A DNA stretch of 23,159 bases from G020348385 sp964580235 (GCA_964580235.1 CAZOJY010000050.1:1-23159); one strand, 5' to 3'. Shown: positions 1 to 8,294, numbered from the stretch's first letter. Program-made: numbers and translations. The notes: generated by a model from the letters alone, not told the origin.

Positions 1-24
1 ATCCCTTGTAGACGACAGCATCAT

Positions 25-663
25 TCAGGGCATGGAAAACCCGGTCTTCACCACCAATGAAACATTCGGATAAACCATCAGGAGCAGCAGACCGATCACC
101 ATCGGAATGACCAGAGGAATCAAGAGACTGATAAAGCCACCGATGGCTTTTCCGAGAATCAACCTGTCTCTGGGAAGTCTGTTAGAGAGTGCAAGTTTCA
201 AGGTCCCCTTCTCTTTTTCACCGACTATGGCATCGTAGGTGAAAAGAATGGCAAACAGGCTCAGGACGATTTTGACGATAAACGACAGATCGAGCGGACC
301 GAAAACAGCAAAAATCGGGTTGCTGCTGTATTTGGATTCGGTCATGTTTGGATCATAAGCGATATTGACCGAGGCCACACGGCCGACAGCCTCCCAGATG
401 CCACTGACGATCGTGCTCAACACCTGAGGTTTCCTGTTGATCTTGGTCCCCAATCCAGCAAGCTGCTGATAACCTTGCTGGCTTTCTAGATTCTTTTTGT
501 TCAACGCTACGGCAGCACTGTGCTCCTTCAGCTCTGCTTGGTAATTATTGATTCCGGTGTACACCGCCAAAAGAATCAGGATTGTACAGAGCAAGAAGGT
601 AAAAACAAATCTTGGACTCATGATCGTGTCTTGAATTTCTTTCTTGATGATGTCTCGTAACAT
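25..663 (-). CDS. ABC-2 type transporter permease, short or frameshifted
   Basis: Membrane permease of an ABC-2 type exporter. Visible segments are a hydrophobic helix at about residues 18-38, a large soluble loop (about 39-125) and two more hydrophobic stretches at about 128-147 and 172-195. The motif YDAIVGEKEKGTLKL at about 144-158 is typical of these permeases just after the second helix. Start ATG 661-663 has a good CAGGAG ribosome site at the usual distance. Family members generally have five or six helices and about 400-500 residues; this one stops at 212 with only three, at TGA 25-27. The frame shifted by two stays open to the window edge, so a frameshift or a sequencing error is possible. 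It is transcribed divergently from the epimerase. The substrate and the matching ATPase are not visible. Family is fairly sure, intactness is not. Confidence 0.75.
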   Translation of the reverse strand: MLRDIIKKEIQDTIMSPRFVFTFLLCTILILLAVYTGINNYQAELKEHSAAVALNKKNLESQQGYQQLAGLGTKINRKPQVLSTIVSGIWEAVGRVASVNIAYDPNMTESKYSSNPIFAVFGPLDLSFIVKIVLSLFAILFTYDAIVGEKEKGTLKLALSNRLPRDRLILGKAIGGFISLLIPLVIPMVIGLLLLMVYPNVSLVVKTGFSMP

Positions 664-975
664 ATTTTACTCCTGTTTTGCTATTACAATTTATATCAGG
701 GCTTTCCCATTCAACTTATTATACCCAATTTTGTGCCAAATCATTCATATAAAATATATAAGATTCTCCTTCCAACAATTTAGTCCTTTTTCTTATACGA
801 AAGTCAAGAGAAATGGTTTAGCCGGAGCAGCAGGGGTGCTCACTCGATGTGGATTGACTTAAAAATTTTCCTCTGCTATAAATTTTTTACATGTAAGATG
901 AACGGGATGTCCAGAGGTCCGGCTTACATGAGGGAAAGAAAATGCCGATTAATAATCCAAGGAAAGGAAAAAATC
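664..975. other. 312-bp divergent intergenic region
   Basis: It separates the permease (minus) from the epimerase (plus). No convincing gene is present; the open frames here have no ribosome site. It holds a perfect TATAAT on the minus strand (718-723) about 55 bases upstream of the permease start, without a good -35, and a clear plus-strand promoter at 854-882. A weak hairpin (GAGCA/TGCTC) lies near 824-841. Confidence 0.6.
854..882 (+). promoter_or_regulatory. Sigma-70-like promoter of the GDP-sugar operon
   Basis: TTGACT (854-859) and TATAAA (877-882) are separated by exactly 17 bases; each differs from consensus at one position. The predicted start near 889 leaves an untranslated leader of about 87 bases before the epimerase ATG at 976. 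No dyad or operator is evident. Confidence 0.55.
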
Positions 976-1944
976 ATGAAAAAAGCGTTAGTATGTGGAG
1001 CGGGCGGATTTATCGGGTCTCATCTGGTAAAACGGCTGAAAAAAGAAGGATACTGGGTCTGTGGTGTCGACTTAAAGTATCCCGAGTTTTCAGACACCGC
1101 AGCGGATGAATTCCTGATTCTCGACCTCAGAGAACAAAACAACTGCAAAAAATCGCTGATGACACCCGAAAGCAATCCCTTTGATGAAGTCTACCAACTG
1201 GCAGCCGATATGGGCGGCATGGGGTTCATCGAGTCGGCAGAGTGTGAAATCATGCGCAATTCCGCTTTGATCAACATCCATATGATCCATTCCTGTGCTT
1301 CGCGTGGAATAAAGCGCTACTTTTTTTCATCCAGCGCCTGTGTCTACAAGGATATGGAGCCGGAAGAACCGGAGCTTTCCGAGGAAGATGCATACCCGGC
1401 CCTTCCAGATAACGAATACGGATGGGAAAAACTGTATGCTGAACGCATGGCGATGGCTTACGGGCGCCGCTTTGGCATGGCGGTCCGGCTTGCCCGTTTC
1501 CAGAACACCTACGGGCCCGAAGGCACCTGGCAGGGAGGACGGGAAAAAGCTCCCGCTGCGCTTTCGAGGAAGGTCGCTGAAGTCGAAGACGGCGGGACAA
1601 TCGCCATCTGGGGGGATGGGACGGCCGTGCGCGCCTACACCTACATCGATGACCTCCTGGATGGAATCATCCTGCTGATGCACTCTGACCTGGAAAACGG
1701 CGTCAACATCGGAAGGCAGGAATATGTATCCGTCAACGAATTGGTAGGAGTCATAGCCGAAGTGTCCGGGAAAACAGTGCACGTCAAAAACGTCGAAGGT
1801 CCAGTCGGCGTGAAAGCCCGCAATTTCAGGGCTGACCGCATCCGGTCGATCGGGTGGAAATCCAGAATTTCTCTTCGGGAAGGGATTGCCCGGACATATC
1901 CCTGGATCAAAGCTCAGGTAGAGGCCAAACGATCCTCCGAATGA
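976..1944 (+). CDS. GDP-mannose 3,5-epimerase (extended SDR)
   Basis: Cytoplasmic nucleotide-sugar epimerase that converts GDP-D-mannose to GDP-L-galactose (and GDP-L-gulose). The 322-residue protein starts with the NAD-binding motif GAGGFIG (residues 8-14) and carries the family signature QLAADMGGMGFI (74-85), SSSACVY (118-124), Tyr148/Lys152 of YxxxK, and GGREKAP (188-194). Plant GDP-mannose epimerase uses a Tyr/Lys pair plus a Cys and a second Lys; here these are Y148, K152, C122 and K191, with closely similar spacing. I chose ATG 976 because AAGGAAAGG lies just upstream and the Rossmann motif then begins at residue 8; the frame extends back to 847 with no support. It lies 16 bp before the fucokinase gene, so the two are almost certainly one operon. 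A general UDP-glucose 4-epimerase is less likely given the MGGMGFI and GGREKAP motifs. Confidence 0.88.
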   Translation: MKKALVCGAGGFIGSHLVKRLKKEGYWVCGVDLKYPEFSDTAADEFLILDLREQNNCKKSLMTPESNPFDEVYQLAADMGGMGFIESAECEIMRNSALINIHMIHSCASRGIKRYFFSSSACVYKDMEPEEPELSEEDAYPALPDNEYGWEKLYAERMAMAYGRRFGMAVRLARFQNTYGPEGTWQGGREKAPAALSRKVAEVEDGGTIAIWGDGTAVRAYTYIDDLLDGIILLMHSDLENGVNIGRQEYVSVNELVGVIAEVSGKTVHVKNVEGPVGVKARNFRADRIRSIGWKSRISLREGIARTYPWIKAQVEAKRSSE

Positions 1945-1960
1945 CCGGGATTATTCAGGC

Positions 1961-4900
1961 ATGAATATTATTTTTGAGCCCTGGGACTACCTGATCGTCA
2001 CCGCTTCAGACGAAGCGCAAGCCGCATCCTACGAATCCCAGCTAAATCTCCGACGCAAACTCGGCCTTCTCGCTGGAGCCAACCAGATCCTGGTCGTTCC
2101 AGATCCCCGGGGGCAGCGAATCGGCAGCGGAGGCAGCACCATCCATGCCCTGCTGAAAGTCCTGGACCGGGAATTCAGGACACGCGGTTTATCCAGCTTT
2201 TCTCCCGCTCAAATCGAAAAAACACTCAACCGGCTGCGCGTTCTGATCATTCATGCAGGCGGAGATTCCCGAAGACTGCCGGCATACGGTCCCTGCGGCA
2301 AAATATTCACTCCCATCCCCGGAAGATCAGATTCGGCACTGGGCCCCACAATTTTTGACAGGCAATATCCGGTCTACCGGGAACTTCCCTCCTTGGGGAC
2401 CAAATCAGGTCATGTCGTGGTGACAACAGGAGATGTTCTCCTGTTTTTCTCTCCGCGGAAGGTTAAGTTTCATGGAGATGGGGTGACGGGCCTCGGTTGT
2501 TATGTTTCACCGGAACGGGCAAAAAACCACGGGGTATTCTGTGCAGATAAAAAGGGAAAAGTCCGCCATTTCCTTCAAAAGCCATCGATCTCTCAGCAGA
2601 AAAAAAGAGGGGCTATCCATCCGCAAGGACAAGTTCTGCTCGACATCGGAGTCATGGCAATGAATGCCTCTGCAGCCACAAGATTGATCACGCTGTGTCA
2701 TGTCATACAAAACGATAAAACATTTCACTGGACCGGACCGGCCGCCGAAGAGATTTTGTCCGGGGGGCTGGACTTTTACCGGGAAATTTGCTGTGCCATG
2801 GGTAAAGAGGCCCGTTTTGAAGACTTCCTGAAAAATGTCCGGGTCTGCGGCTCAAGGCTATCAGAATCCTTTTTGGTGACTATCTTTAACTCCCTTTCCC
2901 AAGTCCCCTTTTATGTGCATCCGCTGAAGGACTGCACCTTTCTCCATTTCGGCACCCCACGCCAGCTGATCGAAACCGGTTCGGAATTGCTGCAGATGGA
3001 ACAGGGGACCGGATCCCACGGCCCATTTTTGAGTATCAACAACCAAATGGGGAAAAAAGGCCGGATTGTTGGCTCAGAATCTTGGGTAGAAGGCTGCCGC
3101 ATCCGCTCGACATTGACACTGGGCGGAGAAAACGTGGTGGTGGGCGTGGACGTGGATAAGCCATTGTCTCTGCCGCCAAAATCCTGCTTGGATATCATCA
3201 AAGGACACAACCGGAGAGGAGAGGATGTCTGGTTCGTACGCCTGTATGGAGTCGATGATTCTTTCAAAACCCCGATGCACGCAGGGCCCACAATTGCAGG
3301 CCGTGCCTTTTCTGAATGGACAAAAATGATGGGCATTTCGGATAAAGAAATTTGGGACTCAAATCTGTCTATTGATGAAAAAAACCTCTGGCATGCAAAA
3401 ATTTTCCCGGCCGTTTCTTCGCCAGGTGAGTGCCGCGAATGGTTGTGGATGCTGAATCCAGCAGAAGCAACATCCGATCAAATACAGGCATGGCACAAGG
3501 CAGATAGATACAGCCTGGCGGAGGCTTCTAGGCTGGCGGCCCTTGAGGATTTTCACGACAGGCGCCGGAAAAACCGGGCTCAGGAAATCCGCGGCTCGCT
3601 GGGACGTATCTTTCAGCGGCAGAGCGGCTTTTCGGCCGAAGACCTGGCTTGTGTTTTCGCAGGTTTAGACGATAAGGAACGGTTGGAATGGACAGGCTAT
3701 ATCCTGAAGCAGTCCAAACGATACTTCGATGAGGGCAACATGTCTTCCAAATTAGACCGTCTCGTGTTTTCCCGGATTATCCACACCTTTGGCTCTGCCA
3801 TAAAACACACCCTTTCCGAAAAAAAAGGGGGATGGCCCGAAAGCTTTCATTCCATTTACAAAAGTCTATCGAATCAGGAGAAAAAGTGGCTGAATTCCTT
3901 GGGCCTGGATGAACAAACCTCTCAAAATGCCGAAACCTGGTGCCAAAAAGCCCAGGACAGCGCGTTTGAAAACTTGAGCCGGACCATTGTCTGGAGCAAA
4001 AAAAAGTCCGAAATGTATCCCCGGTGTGCCGTCCATGCGGACGCAATCATCTGGGGCAGGGCGCCTGCGCGGCTGGACCTGGGCGGCGGCTGGACAGACA
4101 CGCCTCCCTATGCCCTGGAACATGGGGGGTGCGTGATTAATGCCGCTGTGAATCTAAACGGCCAACCTCCGATCCATGTGTATGCCCGCCTGGTGGACAA
4201 ACCTATGATCCGGATCACATCGATCGATCATGGGCAAAGCGCTGCCATAAATACCTTAGATGACTTGATGGATTACCGGAAGGCCACCAGCATTTTTGGG
4301 CTGGCAAAGGCGGCCCTGGCGCTTTCGGGATTTTCCCTGGAGAAAGCAAGATGGCCTGAGGGTGTAAAAACTCTTGAAGACATGCTGATACGTTTTGGCG
4401 GCGGTCTCGAACTGACAACGCTTGCAGCCATACCCAGCGGAAGCGGACTGGGCACCTCAAGCATCATGGGAGCGGTGCTGATGTCCGTCATCAACCGGAT
4501 GATCGGTCGAAAGACGACCCACCGGGAACTTTTCAACCTGGTTCTCCAACTGGAACAGGAGCTGACGACCGGCGGGGGATGGCAGGACCAGATCGGGGGA
4601 ACCGTCGGGGGTGTAAAAATGATCACCACAAAACCGGGTTTGATCCCCGATCCGATTATTCAATCGGTTCAACCGGACGTGCTGGATCCAAAGGTCACCC
4701 AGGGAATGACACTTCTTTATTACACTGGCATAAGACGGTTGGCCAAAAATATTCTTCGGAATATTGTGGGCCATTACTTAGATCGGAAACGAAGCACCCT
4801 GGATGTGCTGCGCAAACTGCACGTTTTTCCTCCTTTTCTGGTCGATGTTATGGAACACAATGACATGCAGCAATTCGGGGAATCGATCGAAACGGCCTGG

Positions 4901-5152
4901 CGTCTGAAAAAGCAAATCGATCCGGAATCCTCCAATCCTACCATTGAAGACATCCTCAAAAAATTCAAACCTTACATGATCGGAGCGACCCTTTTGGGTG
5001 CAGGAGGAGGGGGGTTTGTGCTGGTGGTGTGCAAATCCCCCAAAGATGCAGAAGCTGCCCGCAAAGCGCTGGAAAAGGATCCGCCAAACAAACTGGCTCG
5101 CTTTTTCGATTACGACATAAGCCCAACAGGTTTGGAAGTCACTATTTGTTAA
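1961..5152 (+). CDS. fkp: Bifunctional L-fucokinase / L-fucose-1-phosphate guanylyltransferase
   Basis: Salvage enzyme that phosphorylates L-fucose with ATP and then joins the fucose-1-phosphate to GTP to give GDP-L-fucose. At 1063 residues it has the expected two-part layout, somewhat longer than the Bacteroides Fkp of about 950. The N-terminal guanylyltransferase half has GQRIGSGGST (51-60) and HAGGDSRRLPAYGPCGK (98-114), the nucleotide-binding loops of the fucose pyrophosphorylase family. A helical linker (about 480-690) follows. The C-terminal GHMP kinase has GRAPARLDLGGGWTD (699-713), the ATP loop PSGSGLGTSS (825-834) and GATLLGAGGGG (1008-1018). The ATG follows the epimerase stop by 16 bp with a modest CAGG ribosome site. 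All three kinase motifs are intact, so the enzyme is probably active. Fkp-type enzymes also tolerate fucose analogues, so an L-galactose role is conceivable. Confidence 0.93.
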   Translation: MNIIFEPWDYLIVTASDEAQAASYESQLNLRRKLGLLAGANQILVVPDPRGQRIGSGGSTIHALLKVLDREFRTRGLSSFSPAQIEKTLNRLRVLIIHAGGDSRRLPAYGPCGKIFTPIPGRSDSALGPTIFDRQYPVYRELPSLGTKSGHVVVTTGDVLLFFSPRKVKFHGDGVTGLGCYVSPERAKNHGVFCADKKGKVRHFLQKPSISQQKKRGAIHPQGQVLLDIGVMAMNASAATRLITLCHVIQNDKTFHWTGPAAEEILSGGLDFYREICCAMGKEARFEDFLKNVRVCGSRLSESFLVTIFNSLSQVPFYVHPLKDCTFLHFGTPRQLIETGSELLQMEQGTGSHGPFLSINNQMGKKGRIVGSESWVEGCRIRSTLTLGGENVVVGVDVDKPLSLPPKSCLDIIKGHNRRGEDVWFVRLYGVDDSFKTPMHAGPTIAGRAFSEWTKMMGISDKEIWDSNLSIDEKNLWHAKIFPAVSSPGECREWLWMLNPAEATSDQIQAWHKADRYSLAEASRLAALEDFHDRRRKNRAQEIRGSLGRIFQRQSGFSAEDLACVFAGLDDKERLEWTGYILKQSKRYFDEGNMSSKLDRLVFSRIIHTFGSAIKHTLSEKKGGWPESFHSIYKSLSNQEKKWLNSLGLDEQTSQNAETWCQKAQDSAFENLSRTIVWSKKKSEMYPRCAVHADAIIWGRAPARLDLGGGWTDTPPYALEHGGCVINAAVNLNGQPPIHVYARLVDKPMIRITSIDHGQSAAINTLDDLMDYRKATSIFGLAKAALALSGFSLEKARWPEGVKTLEDMLIRFGGGLELTTLAAIPSGSGLGTSSIMGAVLMSVINRMIGRKTTHRELFNLVLQLEQELTTGGGWQDQIGGTVGGVKMITTKPGLIPDPIIQSVQPDVLDPKVTQGMTLLYYTGIRRLAKNILRNIVGHYLDRKRSTLDVLRKLHVFPPFLVDVMEHNDMQQFGESIETAWRLKKQIDPESSNPTIEDILKKFKPYMIGATLLGAGGGGFVLVVCKSPKDAEAARKALEKDPPNKLARFFDYDISPTGLEVTIC

Positions 5153-5167
5153 CGGACTTCAGTCCGT
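5152..5167. terminator. Small hairpin between convergent stops
   Basis: ACGGAC and GTCCGT form a 6-bp stem with a TTCA loop in the few bases separating the fucokinase stop (5150-5152) and the mutarotase stop (5159-5161). It could act as a bidirectional terminator, but it lacks a U-run on either strand and overlaps the end of the mutarotase gene, so this is weak. Confidence 0.25.
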
Positions 5168-5773
5168 GTGAAAAACCTCTTTCATCGGAGCCCAACACAG
5201 CTCATCCTCCACTTTCAGACCTGTGTGAAGTTTCACGAAGTCCGTTCCTGAATTTTCCTCCGGGTATTCAAAATAGGAATACAGAGACATGTCCTTGTGA
5301 TAAACAGAAAAATTCCGGATGTTTGTCACCTCCGGAGTCACGAATAATACAGAACAGGCGGTTTTAAAGGATTGGATCATTTTTCTATCGAATCTTCGGA
5401 TGATTCTGGCTGTGAGCGCCATCCTTCTGGTCTTTTCATTCGACTCACATTGTTCGCCCCAATGGAAGAGTTCTTCCATCGAGGCCCACCATTTCCCTTC
5501 CCTGCGCGTCTTGAGAGGTTCCTGCATCGGCTCGGTCAGCTTCCACCAATCCTTGGTAATCTCGTCCCGGCGGATCTCCGCCATATCCCTGTCATAGTCT
5601 TCGCCCACGTATTCCCAGTAGGAAAACAACATCCCCTCTCTCAAGAAAATGGAATAGTTGCGGATGTTGGACTGGCGGATCCGGTCCAGAACGCCAGGAA
5701 AGGTGTGTTTGTGCAGGATGATATACTGTTCTTTGCAGTCCGGCTTAAGTCTAATAAGGCTTGCGACTCTCAT
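5159..5773 (-). CDS. Tandem L-rhamnose mutarotase-family protein (second domain degenerate)
   Basis: RhaM/COG3254 family proteins interconvert alpha and beta anomers of L-rhamnose, or of L-fucose in some members. They are normally about 105 residues; this one is 204 and holds two copies. Copy 1 (1-110) is well kept: Y17 and H21 align with E. coli RhaM Tyr18 and catalytic His22, followed by NIRNYSIFL (36-44), a DWWKLTEPM stretch near 74-82 and the closing WASMEELFHW near 95-104. Copy 2 (about 118-204) repeats NIRNFSVYH, SYFEYPEE and WAPMKEVFHTD, but the positions of Y17 and H21 are Met and Phe and the WW segment is lost, so it probably does not catalyse. The ATG (5771-5773) has AGGA very close to it. 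It converges on the fucokinase gene, which hints at L-fucose as substrate. Confidence 0.85.
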   Translation of the reverse strand: MRVASLIRLKPDCKEQYIILHKHTFPGVLDRIRQSNIRNYSIFLREGMLFSYWEYVGEDYDRDMAEIRRDEITKDWWKLTEPMQEPLKTRREGKWWASMEELFHWGEQCESNEKTRRMALTARIIRRFDRKMIQSFKTACSVLFVTPEVTNIRNFSVYHKDMSLYSYFEYPEENSGTDFVKLHTGLKVEDELCWAPMKEVFHTD

Positions 5774-5830
5774 TCCTGCGGTTTCATGAGTTCGCCGAAT
5801 TCTTGTCGGCTTTTGCTTTATTCCTGTTTC

Positions 5831-6259
5831 TTAAAATTCATCGATTTCTCTTTTAAGCCGTATCTGTCCTTCCGCAATTTTCCGGGTGATTTTGATGGCC
5901 TTTTCATAATCTCCCAACAATCCACTTTTGAAACGTTCGTGCAGAAATTCTTTCTTCTTATCTTCGTCCATGTCCAGGAATGAAAAGAGGTCCGGGGGGA
6001 TCTTTTCCAATTCCTTGGCTTCCTTATCAGAAATGAAATTAGCCAAAGATATATAAGCAGATTTCAATTGCTCCTTCATGTCCTGATCATCGACTGTCAA
6101 TAAGGCAACCCTGATGGCGTTTTTTATCACTTTCTTGCTGTGCGGAAGCCGAGATTCAGGTATCATAAAAGTGCGCTTGGCCGAATCTTTGAGGACATGG
6201 CTATATTCTCCGATGATTTCAAAAACAGCCTTCTCGATCTCTTGATCTTTATCTTTCAA
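5831..6259 (-). CDS. Unrecognised small helical cytoplasmic protein
   Basis: A 142-residue charged protein with no signal peptide or membrane segment. It is rich in Lys, Glu and Asp, and its heptad-like stretches suggest an all-helical fold. I do not recognise the family. The frame opens with TTG (6257-6259) because TGA lies in frame five codons upstream; an ATG at about 6272-6274 starts only a short out-of-frame peptide. The ribosome site is weak, so the true start could lie further in. It lies 57 bp before the mutarotase gene on the same strand and may be co-transcribed with it. The clean frame and typical amino-acid composition favour a real gene. Confidence 0.6.
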   Translation of the reverse strand: MKDKDQEIEKAVFEIIGEYSHVLKDSAKRTFMIPESRLPHSKKVIKNAIRVALLTVDDQDMKEQLKSAYISLANFISDKEAKELEKIPPDLFSFLDMDEDKKKEFLHERFKSGLLGDYEKAIKITRKIAEGQIRLKREIDEF

Positions 6260-6393
6260 AATCTTTTCTTTTCATTCCGGACTGTCCGGCTCTGGATAAA
6301 AAATTTACCACAGAATTTGAAATTACATGGATTCCTGGTTTGGCATTTTGGACATTTGATATCCATGATTTTCCCTGTGATCTGGCCGGGGAA

Positions 6394-6422
6394 AGAATAT
6401 CAAGGAAAAAGGGTGCTGTCAA
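6394..6422 (-). promoter_or_regulatory. Possible promoter for the small helical protein
   Basis: On the minus strand a perfect TTGACA (6417-6422) lies 17 bases before TATTCT (6394-6399, 4 of 6). It starts right after the CCA end of tRNA-Asp and points to the 142-residue gene, with a leader of roughly 130 bases. Chance occurrence is possible because the -10 is imperfect. Confidence 0.35.
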
Positions 6423-6423
6423 A

Positions 6424-6500
<77 letters not shown>

Positions 6501-6515
6501 ACCTAGGGGATACCG

Positions 6516-6544
6516 ATTATAATATTATAGCTTCTGCGTTTCAA
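6516..6544 (-). promoter_or_regulatory. Promoter of tRNA-Asp
   Basis: On the minus strand TTGAAA (6539-6544) is followed after 17 bases by a perfect TATAAT (6516-6521). Transcription would begin about 8-10 bases before the mature tRNA. A second TATAAT overlaps the spacer. Confidence 0.65.
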
Positions 6545-6564
6545 CTCTTTTCAAAATCCTCATG

Positions 6565-6640
6565 GGATCGCTTCATTTCACTCGCGATGACAATTCCCTC
6601 TCACGATGACAATTCCATGAAATTGCGAGGGAGGCAGTTC
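6565..6640. repeat. Decayed REP-like palindromic repeat
   Basis: Contains CGCGATGACAATTCC (6583-6597) and a near copy CACGATGACAATTCC (6602-6616, 14 of 15), followed by the partly inverted form ATTGCGAGGGAGGCAGTTCC (6622-6641). The pattern of GCTTC, CTCGCGATGACAA and an inverted ATTGCGAG is that of dispersed REP-like extragenic palindromes. A related copy is at 14759-14793. It lies between the htpX stop and the tRNA promoter. Confidence 0.45.
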
Positions 6641-6641
6641 C

Positions 6642-7535
6642 TTACATTTTTTCTAATGCGGCGACACGATCTTCGATCGGGGGGTGGGTGCTGAACAGTT
6701 TGTTCACCCGGCCTTTTATATTCTTGAGCGGATTTACGATATACAAATGCGCTGTGGCTTTGTTGGCTGCTTCCAATGGCTCTTTGTCCGCGGCAAGCTT
6801 CTTGAGAGCCGATGCAAGCCCGGGTGGATACCGCGTCAGCAGGGCTCCGTTGGCATCGGCCAGGAATTCCCTTTTACGGGAAATTGCTAACCGGAGAAGC
6901 TGCGCAATAAGGGGTGACAGGATAGCTAAAACCAGCGCTACCACAACAAGGACCTGAGCCGCATTTCCGCCGCTTCGATCCTTCGAGCGCCGCCGCCCCC
7001 CGCCCCAAAAAAAAGTCCTGAGGGTCCAATCACTCAAAAGCGCCACAACGCCGACCATGACCACTGCCAGAGTCTGGACAAGAACATCATAGTTTTTGAT
7101 GTGGGACATCTCATGGCCGATGACTCCCTCGAGTTCCGCGCGGTTCAATTTCTGGAGCAAGCCTGTGGTCACCACGATCACCGAATTCTTGGGATTTCGT
7201 CCCGAAGCAAAGGCATTGGGAGCCGTGTCATCGATCACGTAACAGCGGGGCTTGGGCAGCCCGGCCGCAATGGCCAATCCTTCCACGACATTGTATAAAT
7301 AGGGATAGTCCTCTTTTTTTACCGGCCGGGCCCGGCTGATGGCCAGCACGATTTTATCGCTCGCATAATAGCTGCCAAAAGTCATGGCCGCGGCAACGAC
7401 CACAGCGATGACCAATCCTTCTGTTCCCCACCCCGTCAATTCACCGAACGCCCAGGTCAAAGCAAAAATCAAGCAGAGAAAAAACAGGATCAGAAAAAAA
7501 GATTTCCACTTGTTGCGGGTGATTTGTTCGTACAT
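6642..7535 (-). CDS. htpX: M48 family membrane zinc metalloprotease HtpX
   Basis: Inner-membrane protease that degrades misfolded membrane proteins. The 297 residues are the usual length. Two helices lie at about 14-30 and 38-58, the zinc motif HEMSH is at 141-145, and the third zinc ligand is Glu223 in the sequence EFLADANGA. Two further hydrophobic segments are at about 153-170 and 193-215. The active site faces the cytoplasm in the family. ATG 7533-7535 follows lemA by 37 bp with only a poor ribosome site, so translation may depend on the upstream gene. The lemA-htpX pairing is a common bacterial arrangement and supports both calls. All catalytic residues are present. Confidence 0.95.
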   Translation of the reverse strand: MYEQITRNKWKSFFLILFFLCLIFALTWAFGELTGWGTEGLVIAVVVAAAMTFGSYYASDKIVLAISRARPVKKEDYPYLYNVVEGLAIAAGLPKPRCYVIDDTAPNAFASGRNPKNSVIVVTTGLLQKLNRAELEGVIGHEMSHIKNYDVLVQTLAVVMVGVVALLSDWTLRTFFWGGGRRRSKDRSGGNAAQVLVVVALVLAILSPLIAQLLRLAISRKREFLADANGALLTRYPPGLASALKKLAADKEPLEAANKATAHLYIVNPLKNIKGRVNKLFSTHPPIEDRVAALEKM

Positions 7536-7572
7536 CGGAATGCCGTTTAGATTCTAATAATAGGTCTTTCGA

Positions 7573-8127
7573 TCAGAATTCGACTTTAACAGGTTCTCTC
7601 GCTTCCGATTCTTCGATTTCGAAGTACTCTTTTTGCTTAAAACCAAACATGTTGGCGAGGATGTTGGATGGGAAGACCTGCTGTTTGGTGTTGAATTTCA
7701 TGACAGTGTCGTTGTAGAACTGACGTGCATATGCGATTTTGCCCTCTGTCCCGGCAAGCTCTTCCTGAAGCATCAGGAAATTCTGGTTGGCTTTGAGTTC
7801 CGGATAATTTTCGACCACGGCAAACAGCGATTTCAAAGCTCCTGTCAGCATGTTTTCGGCTTTCCCCTGTTCGGCAACCGTCCCCGCGTTGATGGCCTGG
7901 GCGCGCGCTTCGGTCACCTTCTGGAAGACTTCCCTCTCGTGTTTGGCATAGCCTTTGACGGTCTCGACCAGATTGGGAATCAGGTCATACCGCCTTCTCA
8001 GTTGGACATCCACCTGCGCCCAGGCGTTGTCCGAACGGTTCCTCAACGTGATCAAGCCGTTGTAGATACCTATACCGGCAATGATAACTACGCCGATGAT
8101 GATAAGGACAACCACTAAACCGGTCAT
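7573..8127 (-). CDS. lemA: LemA family protein
   Basis: A membrane-anchored protein of 184 residues with a single N-terminal helix (about 3-21) followed by a long helical domain. The signature running from NAWAQVDVQLRRRYDLIPNL (about 34-53) to VETVKGYAKHE is the conserved part of the family, and NFLMLQEELAGTEGKIAYAR (about 119-138) is the second conserved block. Its biochemical role is not well defined; LemA proteins are repeatedly encoded next to HtpX-type or TPM-domain proteins. ATG 8125-8127 has AAGGAGAG at good spacing. It is first in a two-gene unit with htpX and is divergent from citrate synthase. Confidence 0.95.
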   Translation of the reverse strand: MTGLVVVLIIIGVVIIAGIGIYNGLITLRNRSDNAWAQVDVQLRRRYDLIPNLVETVKGYAKHEREVFQKVTEARAQAINAGTVAEQGKAENMLTGALKSLFAVVENYPELKANQNFLMLQEELAGTEGKIAYARQFYNDTVMKFNTKQQVFPSNILANMFGFKQKEYFEIEESEAREPVKVEF

Positions 8128-8176
8128 ATTTTCTCTCCTTCTTGTTTATTTTCCAAAATATTTAGTTTCCTCATTA

Positions 8177-8205
8177 GTTAACTTTTTTAGAGCTAAAAAG
8201 TCAAC
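8177..8205. promoter_or_regulatory. Dyad overlapping the presumed lemA promoter
   Basis: An imperfect inverted repeat of 29 bp: GTT-A-ACTTTTT on the left and AAAAAGT-C-AAC on the right. On the minus strand its outer part reads TTGACT, a -35-like hexamer pointing to lemA, but there is no strong matching -10. It could be an operator. AT-richness makes chance palindromes more likely. Confidence 0.3.
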
Positions 8206-8294
8206 TTATTTAACAGATGTGCCCCGTTTTGGCTTCAACATAAATACTGTTTTGTCCGGAAAAATATTCAACATTTGCAATATATCAAATTTGA

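Noticed and set aside
723..740. Possible sigma-54 site upstream of the permease (TTGGCAC on the minus strand)
   Set aside because: The -12 half reads TGGGT and lacks the essential GC.
847..975. Upstream extension of the epimerase frame to 847
   Set aside because: It overlaps the promoter and has no ribosome site; ATG 976 has one and gives the normal Rossmann start.
1271..1782. Long antisense frames within the epimerase, fucokinase and other genes
   Set aside because: They have no ribosome sites or recognisable protein features and shadow strongly supported genes.
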